Part shown: positions 12,547-23,454 of the stretch, one piece after another
Layout of the letters: the number at the start of each line of letters is the position of its first letter
Numbering within the stretch: position 1 is the first letter of the stretch
Assembly: GCF_020085105.1 (NCBI RefSeq)
Contig: NC_058051.1
Coordinates: 3,864,001 to 3,928,000, forward strand
DNA: 64,000 nucleotides
Reading direction: 5' to 3'
From: Siniperca chuatsi
Lineage: Eukaryota; Chordata; Actinopteri; Centrarchiformes; Sinipercidae
The notes under the pieces: model-generated
Database searches by the model: none
Told to the model about the DNA's origin: nothing
The model's input: only the letters and a program-made list of their open reading frames with translations
Translations under genes and position numbers: made by a program

Positions 12547-13945
12547 ACTGCACTGACACAAGAGACTATTACAAAAGACTTATGTAACAGACTTGAAGCA
12601 GAGGAGGAGGGGGGGGGGGGGGGCAGCGCACAGGCCGACGGTCCCAACACAGGCGAGAGCCAGGTGTTAAGGGACCACGTACAGAAGAGGCCGAGGGCAT
12701 GACAAAACCGTCATCCTTTGGCTCAACCTGGCAGGCCAGGCCCTCCCCACCCCAACTACTTGATTTTCCCAGTCGTTGGTGTCCGAACATCATCCTCGCT
12801 GGACTCTGTTCTAGGCAATGGGTATTTAGCAGCCTGTAGGAAGGCGGCGTGCTCTGCATGCATGGACACCCGCGGTCAGCAAATACAGTATACGTGCTCG
12901 CTGTTCTGCTGAATGACAAGCAGGCAGTCTGAGTTATGTAACCTCTCGCTACACTGGATTCTGTTCTCTCCCTCTGTTCTCTCTGTCACAGTAGAGTGGG
13001 AAGAGCGGAGGTGCTGGCGAAGAGGAGTGTGACTTTCAAAAAGTGCCTTCTGTGAGATTGTTGGGGGACCCTGAAAATACTTGAATTTGTGAAAGCAAAA
13101 ATGGCTCGTCTTCTCGACAACCTTTTTGCCCCTTACTCTGTACAAGGCTTTATATTGTTTATTTCAATTTTTTCCTCTCATGGGCCTAGATCAGTAAAGC
13201 CTATGCCATTTACAACCACTACTATCACTACTTATACTACTCCAATGTCATTAGCAACCAGACAACCTCATTGCTCTGGCAGCAACCTGTGCAAACACAT
13301 CATAAAAACAGAAACACTGGACTCACCTCACTCTCTTTACTACAACATCCACCTCTACAACCTACGCTTCCTCCTCTTCTCGTGTTGTACTGTATACAAA
13401 CACACGTTTTAGGCAAACGCTCGTTCACATCCACCTGAATGCACACCACAATGCAAACTTAACCACACCGAAATGCAACACTCTCTGCTCTCCACTTAAA
13501 TTTTTTTTATGTTTAAACAGTGCCTCACACAGGTCTTACAATTCGGTGGGGACAAGAATTGTAAATAATAATGATATTTATTATTGCTGTGACTTCTTTC
13601 TCAAACTCAATGAGCGCAGAATTTATTTATTTTATTTATGAGAGAATTTTGGCTGCACATATACGTATTTCATTCCACAGTCACTGAAGGGCCCACAGAT
13701 TATTTAAAAGAAAAAAAGATGCGATTAATTTTTTTGACCAAATTTATGGCTTGAAATTTTAAAAGAGCAGATGTGTGTGTGTATGTTTGTGTATATAATG
13801 TAAATAATGTGTAAATAGTCCCGAAAGTACTTCCATCTTAATGTATCTAAACATTGAATGTCTACTGATGGTAACTGGTTTGTTTACGTTGTATGTTAGA
13901 ACCTATTTTTATACGATTTCAATAAATATTTTTTTAACTATGACC
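12547..13945 (+). promoter_or_regulatory. pim1: pim1 3' UTR with AU-rich and Pumilio-type elements
   Basis: The stretch after the stop codon is unique, AT-rich towards the end, and closes at a poly(A) signal. It contains a G15 run (12609-12623), ATTTA pentamers clustered at about 13576-13640, including an overlapping ATTTATTTAT, and three TGTAAATA octamers (13560-13567, 13799-13806, 13810-13817) that match the Pumilio consensus UGUANAUA. PIM1 transcripts are known to be short-lived through AU-rich 3' elements, and these motifs fit that. Open frames inside it (for example 13089-13412) look accidental. Confidence 0.6.
13921..13926 (+). terminator. pim1: pim1 polyadenylation signal AATAAA
   Basis: Canonical AATAAA followed by a T-rich stretch, about 1.37 kb after the pim1 stop. 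It is the first strong signal in this orientation after the AU-rich elements, so it is the likely 3' end. Confidence 0.65.
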
Positions 13946-14784
13946 CTTGACTCCTTTGCATTGCTTCAAGTAACAGTGGGTTGTCATGAGCCCGTGTAGC
14001 TCAACATAATCATGTTATAAATGTGCTGTTGGTGTTGCAACACACTTCACATCAAGGTGAAACAAAAATGTATCAGAGTAAAAAACCATAGGTGTGCTAG
14101 GATAGAATTTTTTTTAAGATAGTATTTATTTATTTAGAAATATTTAAAACAACAGCGCTACATACAGTATTTTAACACAAATAGAATTTACTAGGTCAGA
14201 AGATTATACAATTTTGTCAGCGGGTTTCCTGTTTGACACCTTTGTAGAAAAACAGCGGATATGGAGAACTGATGAAGAGATAAGAGACAGGCTGGTAAAA
14301 GGCAGATGGCAACAAAAAGAGGCACGTGCTTATATATTGAGGAGAAAACAAGCTCAAAACAATCCCAGCATTGACTGTCTTCTATAAACTGAGATGTTTA
14401 AGAATGGCAAACAGCACTGACTTCATTATTGATAGAAAATTGTCCATTCATACAGAACAACTCCTCTATGATGGTACTTGATTTAGAGGAGCTATTATCC
14501 TGATCTGCGTAGGATTTTGTCAAGGTGATCTGACATGGCTGAATAAAAGCATCTACCCAGTGAATTACCTGAATCTATCTCAAAATACAGACATCCAGGA
14601 ACAGAGGACAATGCAAATGCTTAGCCGCCAACCAAAACCAAAATTGGACATATCAGCTTTGTTAAATCACTTCTAAGGGTTTGAATGGAGAATTCTCAAT
14701 GTGTCTCTGAAGTATTTACATATAGCCATATGTGTTCTGCATTTTGTAATATCATTTACTAAGCACCGATTGCTCCTCGTCACA
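13946..14784. other. Intergenic, nothing recognised
   Basis: AT-rich sequence after the pim1 poly(A) signal. No exon, RNA gene or clear repeat was recognised. Confidence 0.4.
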
Positions 14785-15530
14785 TAACAGTAACTGAATT
14801 TTACTTGAGTATTTACGTTTGATAGTATTTACTTTCTTCTTCTACTCAACTACTTTTCAGAGGGCACATACTGTATATGACACCTTTACGTAATTTTTAT
14901 ACTCAAAACATGATTATCTAAAAAAATCTGGTTGATTTCTATGGGTTAAAATAACCCAGCAGCATGGCTGGATTGACCTGTTAGGGGGCACTGGGGCAAA
15001 AACTTGACCTAGAGATTAACCAGTCTGCAAAACTAGATTTTGACACAGGCCCCTCTATAAGACAGGGCCACCAAGATTAGGTAATAATGCAGGACCCACC
15101 TTACTTGATATTGTACTTTTTATAATAAGTTTACAATTAACCAAATTACATACAACCAATTGACAGAAAACCTTGGGCCACTGGGGGTCTGGGGGCCCCA
15201 TGGCAGTTGTCCTCTTTGCCCTGCTGGTACAGTAAGTAAGCATAATGTAGTTAAAAATAGCTTGTCCAACCACATCATTAAAATCCTGCTCACACATTTA
15301 TGCATCTGTAATAATAATCCGATAATCCAATGCATAAAAAGTACTTTTTAATTTTCATACTTTAAGTACATTTTTGCTGATAATACTTATGTATTTTTAC
15401 TGAAGTAAAATGTTTAAATACAAGACTTTTACTTGTTCTTTTGTAAAAAGTAACAGTATAAAAACTTGGGAGTGTTTTTACACTGTTAATATTAATGATT
15501 TTACTTAAGTAAAGGACTCATAGCATCAGT
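14785..15530. repeat. Fish TTACTTAAGTA-type repeat with internal insertion
   Basis: Both ends show the vocabulary of the 1-102 repeat: 'ttttacttgagtatttacg' near 14800 and 'gattttacttaagtaaagg' near 15500. The middle (about 14950-15300) has a different texture, including 'actgggggtctgggggcccc', and looks like a separate insertion. Boundaries are approximate. Open frames on both strands across it are not credible genes. Confidence 0.4.
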
Positions 15531-16524
15531 TATAAGATATACAGTAATCACCCTCTGCCAATTCACAGCTGGAATGTGGGCCACCTCTGGTTTTCATGGG
15601 TTTAATCCCACTAACAAACTGCAGATGCTCTTGTGGGTTAATCTAGACATTTGAGCAGTGATAGTGACCAGCAGGCAGCAGCCTATTATGGATCTGCTCA
15701 CTTGGATAGATAAGAGTTGTAGGTTTAATCAGTTGTGATGCTCCCGTGGGACTTCTGGCCTCACCGCTAATCTTCCTGAAGACAGCACTGCTGGGAACCC
15801 ACCTACAGCGAAACAAAGATTTACACAACAACAAATTACATGGGGGTTGGAAACGCTGCTGCTCCCATCAGCCTGTCAGGTGAATACAATGTGATTGCCA
15901 GCTGTGATTAAGAGTGGATGGATAGCGACTGAAATAAAGGGATACAGATGGAAGCCATAATGCTTTTAGCATCTTTCAGCTCATTATTGTAGTTTTACAG
16001 CCCGCAAACTTTACTGTTCTGCTTCACTCTCACCGCTCTCATAGTGTTGTTTTCAGATGCAGCAGGCAGCGTTTTTCAGTGAAAAAGCTCATCATCATTA
16101 GTTGCAGGTTTTTGGATACTTTTTAGCATGCTTCAAACCAAAGAATGTTTAAAAGCTTCATTACAGTAGCCGAACAAAATTCTTTGTAGTTTGTGTTTCA
16201 TCAAACAACTTAATTTGCTTCACCATTGTCTCTAAAACAGATTCCTGTGTGCACACGAGTAAACGCATCAACGCATGTGCAGTGTTGTCTGGTTCTGGTT
16301 CCGACTGTAACAGCAATATTTAAATATCAGTAATGAAACAAATATTAAAAATGTATTTATTTTGGGGTGCACATTTTGCTGTTTGCTGTCCATATGTTTT
16401 ATATGTTAAAAAGTGGTTGCCAATTTCTCAAAATGGTTGCCAGTGGCAACTTGACAGCTATTACTGTCGAGCGCTGGAATTGTAATAAATTCAGGGATCT
16501 CTTAACTTTTTATCTACTCTAAGA
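15531..16524. other. Intergenic, nothing recognised
   Basis: No gene seen. The duplicated phrase 'aagtggttgccaatttctc / aaatggttgccagtggc' near 16410-16450 suggests a degraded repeat. Confidence 0.35.
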
Positions 16525-16690
16525 TGGATATCATGGTAAACATTTCCTGCTAAACATCAGCATGTTAGCATTTACAGTTTGAGCATGTTAGCGTTTAGCT
16601 CAAAGCACTACTGTGACTAGGTACAGCCTCACAGAGCCACTAGCGTGGCTGTAGACTCTTAGTCTTGTTAGAACACAAGTGGCCAGAAAT
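16525..16690 (+). repeat. Fish 'catgttagcattt' interspersed repeat
   Basis: Contains 'taaacatcagcatgttagca', 'gagcatgttagcgtttagct' and 'acagcctcacagagccacta', ending near 'gactcttagtcttgtta'. I recognise this as a widespread percomorph repeat. The family name is not certain. Confidence 0.5.
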
Positions 16691-17844
16691 AGTTTCTCTG
16701 TCTACACCAAATTCAATTTTGTGCACTTAATTGTACTCAATTAAGAACCAAAAGAAATTCAGACCAAATGTTTTTAATTACTTCTCTGTCTTGTTATGTT
16801 GTAGAATTCCTGAAGAAGCCAGGTCAGTGTTATTATTATTATATTACCCTATGTTTCAGTTTAGGCAGAACTGCATAAGTGACACATAAGTAATTAATGC
16901 TTACACACAACATCACTCATTTGTGATAAAGGGTTTGAGTCAGCCTCTGGGGGTCACACTCCTTCTGTTCCCCTTTATCAAGCCTTCAGCCTGTCTATCT
17001 AACATAAAGCTTTATCCTTCAAAGACTCTAAGACATCCATGTTTCACGTCACAAATATACCAAATCCTGCAGTGGCTCCATGCAACTGACTGCATGCATT
17101 TTTGTACCAGATAATAATAGACGGAGGTCATCAAAGGAAACCAGCCATAAAAATAAAATCAAAAGTCATCTCCAGCATGAATTCAAACAGTAGTGTCAGT
17201 CTTCAGTAATCCTTTTGATCTTATTCTGGCTTTCTTCTGCAGGTACTCAGACAACATACAATTTCCCTGAAGAGATTACAGTGTATCGGAGACCACAGGT
17301 AGTTTCCACGAATGACATCGTCATTCATTTCCCCTCTCATTCTGAGAACCGCATGCCACATCAAACTCTGCATGTCGGCCTGTGTTATGAAACGTCCTAA
17401 AATGCAGCCAAGACGTTCTACTGTTCTAAATGTTAGTATTTAAGCTGGAACGCAGACGTTCTTCTAAAGGTCTGAAGTTCACCGTCTGCTTCTTACGCCT
17501 TTATTCAGTTGGAGATGTAAAATGGCTTACAGGTCATTACTGAACGCAAACTAAAGATAGAATCTATTTTTGTCTTGCCTGCTGCTGGTTGTCTACTAAG
17601 AAGTTAAAGAGGCTATAATTTTTATATTAACAATGTATCAAATGTCAATGTGAAAACCTGACAGTGAAAAGGGGTCACTCATAGTGATGAACTTACAGAG
17701 AAATATCATCTGAATCTGCAGCTTCCCTCTGCTTTGTGCAGCTTTATAGCGAGTTTCAGCTTATTGTTTAGCTGTCCGGCATGCAACTGACTGGTTCACT
17801 GCTCTCATAGCATTGTTGAAGGGTAAAAACAGGTTGCGGTTGTA
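16691..17844. other. Intergenic, nothing recognised
   Basis: No exon or repeat was identified with confidence. Confidence 0.35.
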
Positions 17845-17935
17845 TGGTGGGGAGGTTATGTGACACACTATTTGCTGGCCGGACACATTGACTCTCTGGA
17901 GTCTCTGCTGGTTGCCTGTCAACCTAAAGGTGATG
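17845..17935 (+). repeat. SINE-like repeat, 3' portion
   Basis: Carries 'ttatgtgacacactatttgc', 'gactctctggagtctctgct' and 'ggttgcctgtcaacct'. These words form the distal half of the same SINE-like family found nearly complete at 25.16-26.29 kb. This copy is 5'-truncated. Confidence 0.5.
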
Positions 17936-19034
17936 AAAAACCTTCAGGAAGTCTTGTCGTCAAGCTAGCAAGGCTAGCTGGCTACTTACCCCTGTTTGTT
18001 GACCACAGTTTCCCTGTACCTGGGGAAGGACTAATCATGCAAACTGTCTGTGTAGTCAAATACAGAGTTGGGTATTTGCAAGGACTGTCATGACTCATCC
18101 CCTCCCACCCCCACCCCAAAAGGTTAATTTGCCTGTCTTAGTTCAACACTGAATCATCACAAAAATAGGACACAGTGAAATTAGTACCAGAGACATTTTA
18201 GAGCAACACTGCCTATGTTTAGCTTTCAGAAGAAAAGACACATTGATAACTCATTTGTGTCTCCTCGAAGAGTCCTGATTTGTGATAATGAATCAATGAG
18301 AGTCATTTGTTTTGATCACATTACAGAGGCCGTTATGCAATATGTTCTTCTCATCTGTGCTTTACTCATCCTCAGCAGTCATCATTGACCTGATACTTCT
18401 TACTGTCTCACCAATTAGAGCTGATTTCCCTTATCTTTATCTTGTTCCCATACGCCGTGAACTGCACCTTCTTCTTATGAGAAGGACACAGAAAGCCCTG
18501 TCGTAATGCGTGATCACCCTCCTCCCTGTTCCAACTGTTAGACGCAGAGCCGGAACTGTTGGGCAATGTTGTCAGGAACTTCCTTCAGCCCCCCCACCCC
18601 CACCTCTATCTCTCTCTCTGTCTCCATCTGCATGTGTTTGTCCTCTGCCTATCTGCCTGCTTGATAAATACACTACAGGCTCAGGAAGGCACACACATTC
18701 ACATTCTTACGCACACACAGGCAGGGTTTGCAAACACTGACAGATGAATGGGAAATCATGTGTGCACTGCTTTAGTCTGTAAATTATCATGTTGAAAAGG
18801 GGCCTATACACATGCACCATATACTTATGTATCAGTTGTCAAATATGTAGTGTTTGGCTATGCAGTTAAGAATGTGTAATAGATAAAACCAAAGGACAAT
18901 CATTAAATCAAGACGTTTAATACCTCAATCACAGGAAAACATTTTTATTTTCTGGCTAAACGTCATAATAAAAGCTTTCAAGCACACAGATTAATTTCAC
19001 TTAGTGTAACTCCTAACTCTAACATAAACCTAAT
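17936..19034. other. Intergenic, nothing recognised
   Basis: No gene seen. There is a C-rich and CT-rich stretch at about 18580-18650. Confidence 0.35.
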
Positions 19035-19205
19035 CCCTGGGGTGGAATTTACTTAAGTACTGTACTTAAATGCAGTTTTGAGGTACTTGTACTTTACCTA
19101 AGAATTTAATTTGTACAACGCTGTACTTTATTCTGTTGCATTTCAAAGGGGAAATATTTTACTTTTTACCCTACAACTTTTTAGATGTATAAAATGTGAT
19201 ACATT
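19035..19205. repeat. Fish TTACTTAAGTA-type repeat, partial
   Basis: Third copy of the 1-102 family: 'tttacttaagtactgtactt', then 'gaggtacttgtactttacct' and 'atattttactttttacccta'. Fragmentary. Confidence 0.5.
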
Positions 19206-19429
19206 ACCTTGGTTCCTCAGAATGAGTCCTCAATGCAATAGCGCATACAAATGCAATTATTTATATATCCCCTCTCTGGACAAAAATATCAGTCCTCTTC
19301 TTCTTGACTTGTCCTTGTGGAAAAGCCTATGTCAGTAAGCCAAAAAGAGAGTTAAGAGCTAATGGTGTAGCTGAACGTCTGACTGAGGCAAGTGAGGCCT
19401 GCAGTTCTTTGGATGTTGTTGTGGGGTCT

Positions 19430-19480
19430 CTGAATGGCTGAAGAAGAACAAAATGAAGACTTTGGAGTGGCCTAGTGGAG
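19430..19480 (+). mobile_element. Tc1-like transposase scrap, partial duplicate
   Basis: 'gaagaacaaaatgaagactt' followed by 'tggagtggcctagt' repeats nearly exactly the start of the larger Tc1 fragment about 155 bases downstream (19590-19635). The match stops after 'cctagt', so it is a broken second copy or a local duplication. Confidence 0.45.
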
Positions 19481-19577
19481 ATATGTTGAGCTAATTGATT
19501 GCGAATGTTTATTCAACAACTGTTGCATAATAGCCGAACCTTATATGGATTCAGATGTGAATTTGATACAGCATTAT

Positions 19578-20075
19578 AGTGAGGCTGACAGATGAAGAAG
19601 AACAACAAAATGAAGACCTTGGAGTGGCCTAGTCAAAGTCCTGACCTGAATCCTATTGAGATGCTGTGGCATGACCTTAAAAGGGCAGTTCATGCTCGAA
19701 AACCCTCCAATGTGGCTGAATTACAACAATTCTGCACAGATGAGTGGGCCAAAATTCCTCCACAGTGCTGTAAAAGACTCATTGCAAGTTATCGCAAACG
19801 CTTGATTGCAGTTGTTGCTGCTAAGGGTGGCCCAACCAGTTATTAAGTTTAGGGGGCAATCACTATTTCACACAGGGCCATGTAGGTTTGGATTTTGTTT
19901 TCCCTTAATAATAACAAACTTCACTTTAAAACTGCATTTTGTCTTTACTTGTGTTATCTTTGACTAATGTTTAAATTTGTTTGATGATCTGAAACATTTA
20001 AGTGTGACAAACATGCAAAAACATGAGAAATCAGGAAGGGGGCAAACACTTTTGCACAGCACTATATATATATAT
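19578..20075 (+). pseudogene. Tc1/mariner transposase C-terminal remnant with 3' terminal repeat
   Basis: The frame at 19592-19846 encodes the last ~80 residues of a Tc1-family transposase. It has the EWPSQSPDLNPIEMLWHDLK block, which holds the third catalytic acidic residue (E in NPIE), and ends in the usual AAKGGPTSY. The rest of the transposase (paired-box domains and the first two Asp) is missing. Downstream, 'gggggcaaacacttttgcac' and 'agcactatat' match the outer end of Tc1-like inverted repeats, so the right terminus is preserved to about 20065, running into a TA tract. A dead, 5'-truncated copy. Confidence 0.85.
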
Positions 20076-20078
20076 ATA

Positions 20079-20345
20079 TTAGAGAAATACCAAGGGCTCA
20101 GAGAAGAGCTGGAGAAGGCCTGGAAGATGAAGGCAACAGTGGTGCCCGTGGTCATCGGAGCACTCTGGGCAGTGACCCCCAAACTGGAGGAGTGGCTACA
20201 GCAGATCCCTGGAAGAACACCAGACATCTCGGTCCAGAAGAGTGCAGTACTAGGAACAGCAAAGGTACTGCGCAGAACCCTCAAGCTCCCAGGCCTCTGG
20301 TAGAGGACCCGAGCTCGAAGGATGAGACCACCCGCGGAGGGTGAA
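20079..20345 (+). pseudogene. Retrotransposon ORF C-terminal fragment
   Basis: The open frame to 20303 reads KATVVPVVIGALWAVTPKLE, then EWLQQIPGRT and a GTAKVLRRTLKLPGLW end. This matches my memory of the extreme C-terminus of reverse-transcriptase proteins that are abundant in fish genomes. It is followed by a short GC-rich tail and a T/TA tract. No catalytic domain is left. The left boundary abuts the Tc1 TA tract, which suggests insertion there. The exact LINE clade is not determined. Confidence 0.55.
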
Positions 20346-21364
20346 GGACAAAGTTTTTTTTATATATATACCAAAATACCGGTAGCCTACATTAGAAAGG
20401 ATGAAAGCCGAAGGCTACTGTAGTTATTTCAACTGGGATTCATTTTTATGAAAAAAGGTTTTGATTCTTTTGATCGGTGGACCCTTATGGACCAAAGGAA
20501 TATAAATAATTGAGTAATGGACACATAATCGGACTTTATGACCAATTCAAGGTATGAAGTTACCACTTTGTTTTCGTCTCTCTTGTTTATCATGTCGGTA
20601 AATCTGACTGAATTATACTTTGGTGCTCATGGTTTCTGTAAAATGAACTGAACGATTGAATTGTGAAGAATCTAACCGATGTAACGATGTGTAGCATGTC
20701 CATATTGACAAAAGTTTAAACATTTAGAATTGTATGCGCAATCTAAGCACCTTAGAACTAGCTCAAGTGGGCGACCCGGTGGGCTTTAAGAGGTTTTATA
20801 CATCCAGAGAACATATATAAAAACCAGACCCACGTCTAATTGAGACCTGCATTTATTTGTCAAAACATGTAGCCAGTAAAAGGGACTAGCGTCTAATTGG
20901 AGCTCAGCTTTTAAAGTTTTATGGTAGGCAGCTAATATGTATAACTAATATTTGCTAAATCTCATTGGGTGAGGGGTGAAGAGATTTCTTTTGGTGCAGA
21001 GACAGACTGCTAACATAAGCTAGCTAGCTTTGCTAGAGTACACTTAACATAAAACTTACATACTGCTGTGTTTTTTTTTTTTTGGACACTGCTTTGCAGA
21101 TGAACTTATTGTGGTTTAGGTAGCCAAATTTTATTACAGAAGATTTGGCTGACTACTCCTCCCAGACAGCCAGAGCTTCTTCTCCTGTTTCCCGCATTCA
21201 CTTTCTTGGAGTGTGTGAAGGGGGCGGGGAGAGGTAACAGCCATTAACAGTAACAAAAGTTTCAAATTAGAAATGAGTCAAGTTATTGGTTTTGTTTGAA
21301 GCAGGACGTTTTACATCCAGTCACAGTAATGATGTTAACAAATAATTCAGACAATGCACAGGCA
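20346..21364. other. Intergenic, nothing recognised
   Basis: No gene seen. Only AGCT-rich simple sequence near 21020 and a T tract near 21070 stand out. Confidence 0.35.
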
Positions 21365-21560
21365 ATTTATTGATATCCCCGCAGTTGTGGTCTTGACTGG
21401 TCTTGACTTGAAATAAAATCCTGAGCCCTCTTTGTCTGAGAGAAGACTGAGTAAAAATGCAGTCGATTACGAGACAAGACAGAGACCTTCAAAAAGTGGT
21501 CTCATGACCGGGCTAGAGAACAAGACTGATCTCGAGTACAACAACATTGCTGAGTAGTAC
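21365..21560. repeat. Degenerate fish repeat ('gtctcgagac'-type)
   Basis: Alternating 'ggtcttgactggtcttgact', 'acgagacaagacagagacc' and 'gactgatctcgagtacaaca' words resemble a fish DNA repeat that reads along 'actcgagaccggtctcgaga'. Degenerate and boundary uncertain. Confidence 0.3.
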
Positions 21561-21938
21561 TCTGATCTTCTTGTGTAGAAATATTGGTGGACTGCCCCTT
21601 TAACACATCTTAATCCTAAACTAACCCTCTGTAAAGTGAGGAGCAGCAACATGTCCTCATTTTGGAGAATTTCTTTAATCTTTCTGTCTTGATGAAGTCA
21701 CTTCAACCTCATAAAGGCAGAAGTACAGGAATACACACAGACTCACACACAGACACTAAGTGAGTAATGGATGGTGGCCAGCCAGTGTCGGTGTCACTTC
21801 TTCCAGCAGAACTGAGGGTACGATGCTCCAATAAAGGCCGAGATGAACTGCCTCCTCATGGAGCAACACAGTGTTCCAGATGTCACCGCTTGACTCCAAA
21901 CCTTCTGTTCTTCACTGCTTGTCTAAGAGTTGATCCAG

Positions 21939-21942
<4 letters not shown>

Positions 21943-22018
<76 letters not shown>
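21943..22018. repeat. (TG)38 microsatellite
   Basis: Seventy-six uninterrupted bases of TG, the longest simple repeat in the window. Val-Cys and Thr-His reading frames across it are artefacts. Confidence 0.97.
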
Positions 22019-22019
<1 letters not shown>

Positions 22020-22485
22020 TTGGGGGATTTTGGGCACCAGCCTGTCGGGACGTCCTGGCTGCTATGCTCAATCAAATGTAGCCTCTAGGGAGTATTTGTC
22101 TGTTGGCAGATTGAAAAAATTACTTTCCACGGTTCAGGAGCTCACAGTTTCCATCTCTTCACAGTGGAATGAGTCACAGTGATGTAGTGGTAAAGGTGGG
22201 TAAAACTATGGCCACCAGCTGCTGATTATCACAGGGAAACAGCCACCAAAACCTCACTTTATCCTTTTCTCTTTTATTTGTTATTATGTATACAATCCAT
22301 TCTTATTATGGGAGAGTTGAGAGATTGTAACTATTGGTATTTTACTGTATATTTATAAGATTATAGTAATTCAGTATGGAACTGCAAAAGCTAAGAAATT
22401 AATTGTAAAGCTTTGGAATACCAAAGTACCACAGTTTAAATTCTGTCTGACTAAATAATATAGTATGCTGCCAATGAAAAAATAG

Positions 22486-22490
<5 letters not shown>

Positions 22491-22540
<50 letters not shown>
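22491..22540. repeat. (AT)25 microsatellite
   Basis: Fifty uninterrupted bases of AT, immediately left of the inverted-repeat element. Confidence 0.97.
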
Positions 22541-22542
<2 letters not shown>

Positions 22543-22572
22543 TGCTATGTGTAACTTTTTGTCATTTCAAGA

Positions 22573-23454
22573 CGGTGTAGTCCCTCATTCGTCCAGGAGT
22601 GTTCCATTGTAGAAAAGGTTTCAGTCGTAGTCATCTGGACTACGACTGAACATCTGACTTCGGCTCCCAATCTGGAAGTCATTCTCAATTGTGAAAATGG
22701 TTCGAGAACTCAGAAATTTAAGCTACGCTGTGTTGCTTAAGCCCCGCCCTCCGGGAGGAGTCTTCCTGAGTGCTGTTTACCCTGCCTAGTTTCACCTGAA
22801 ACTGACTTTCTTTGTTTCCACGATGGCCCAGTAATTAGGCCTATTGTTTTCTGGCAATTGAGAATGATTTCCGGATGGGAGCCGAAACGTCTTGAATTTG
22901 AAAACATTGTCCAGATGACTACGACTGAAACCTTTTCTTTTTTGTCATTTGTTATTGTTGTCGTTATTATTTTATGTTTTTCTTGGTTTGTGATATGAAG
23001 AGCTATAAATAAAACATTTATTTATTATTCATAAAATAAAATTGCATTACTAAGCTCTAAAAATGGCCAATACCCAATGGCATTTTGAGTCCTGTAAACA
23101 TATTTTTCAAGAAGCCAATTTCAAAATAACTTTACTTGTTTTATTTTTTTTAAAGAAATACAATCTCATCATTTTGTCTTTTAACCTTGTTTTCCTTGTT
23201 CTCCAACCTAGGCCTCTTTCAGAAGGTGCATATCTCTTTTGGAAGCCAAACGGGCCAATAAAGAGGCGCCTCCTCTTACAGCAGATCACAATACAAAGAC
23301 AACACCACAATAATACACTGTATTACAATCGTAGAAAAGGTTTCAGTCGTAGTCATCTGGACACTGTTTTCAGATCTTTCAATCATTCAGATGTTTCAGA
23401 ATGACTTCCGTTTTCTACGATAGAACACTCCTGGACGAATGAGGGACTACACCG
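22573..23454. mobile_element. 882-bp inverted-repeat (foldback) element
   Basis: The outer 44-base arms (22573-22616 and 23411-23454) are inverted copies with two mismatches, starting cggtgtagtccctcattcgt. Inside, 'gtttcagtcgtagtcatct' (22617-22635) is inverted again at about 22915-22934 and repeated in direct orientation at about 23340-23358. A further inverted pair, 'tcggctcccaatctgg...' (from ~22668) and its complement (to ~22885), sits inside the first half. No coding capacity was seen. The flanks show no clear target duplication. Probably a non-autonomous element or part of a larger retroelement terminus. Family unknown. Confidence 0.65.

Noticed and set aside
13089-13412. 107-codon frame downstream of the pim1 stop
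   Set aside because: Lies inside the inferred 3' UTR, has low-complexity Thr content and no partner exon.
21767-22182. Open frames spanning the (TG)38 tract
   Set aside because: Poly Val-Cys or His-Thr from a microsatellite.
22880-22935. Hammerhead ribozyme in the foldback element
   Set aside because: 'ggatgggagccgaaacgtc' and 'cagatgactacgactgaaac' resemble the core, but essential CUGAUGA positions are changed and stems were not demonstrated. Kept only as a remark within the element finding.
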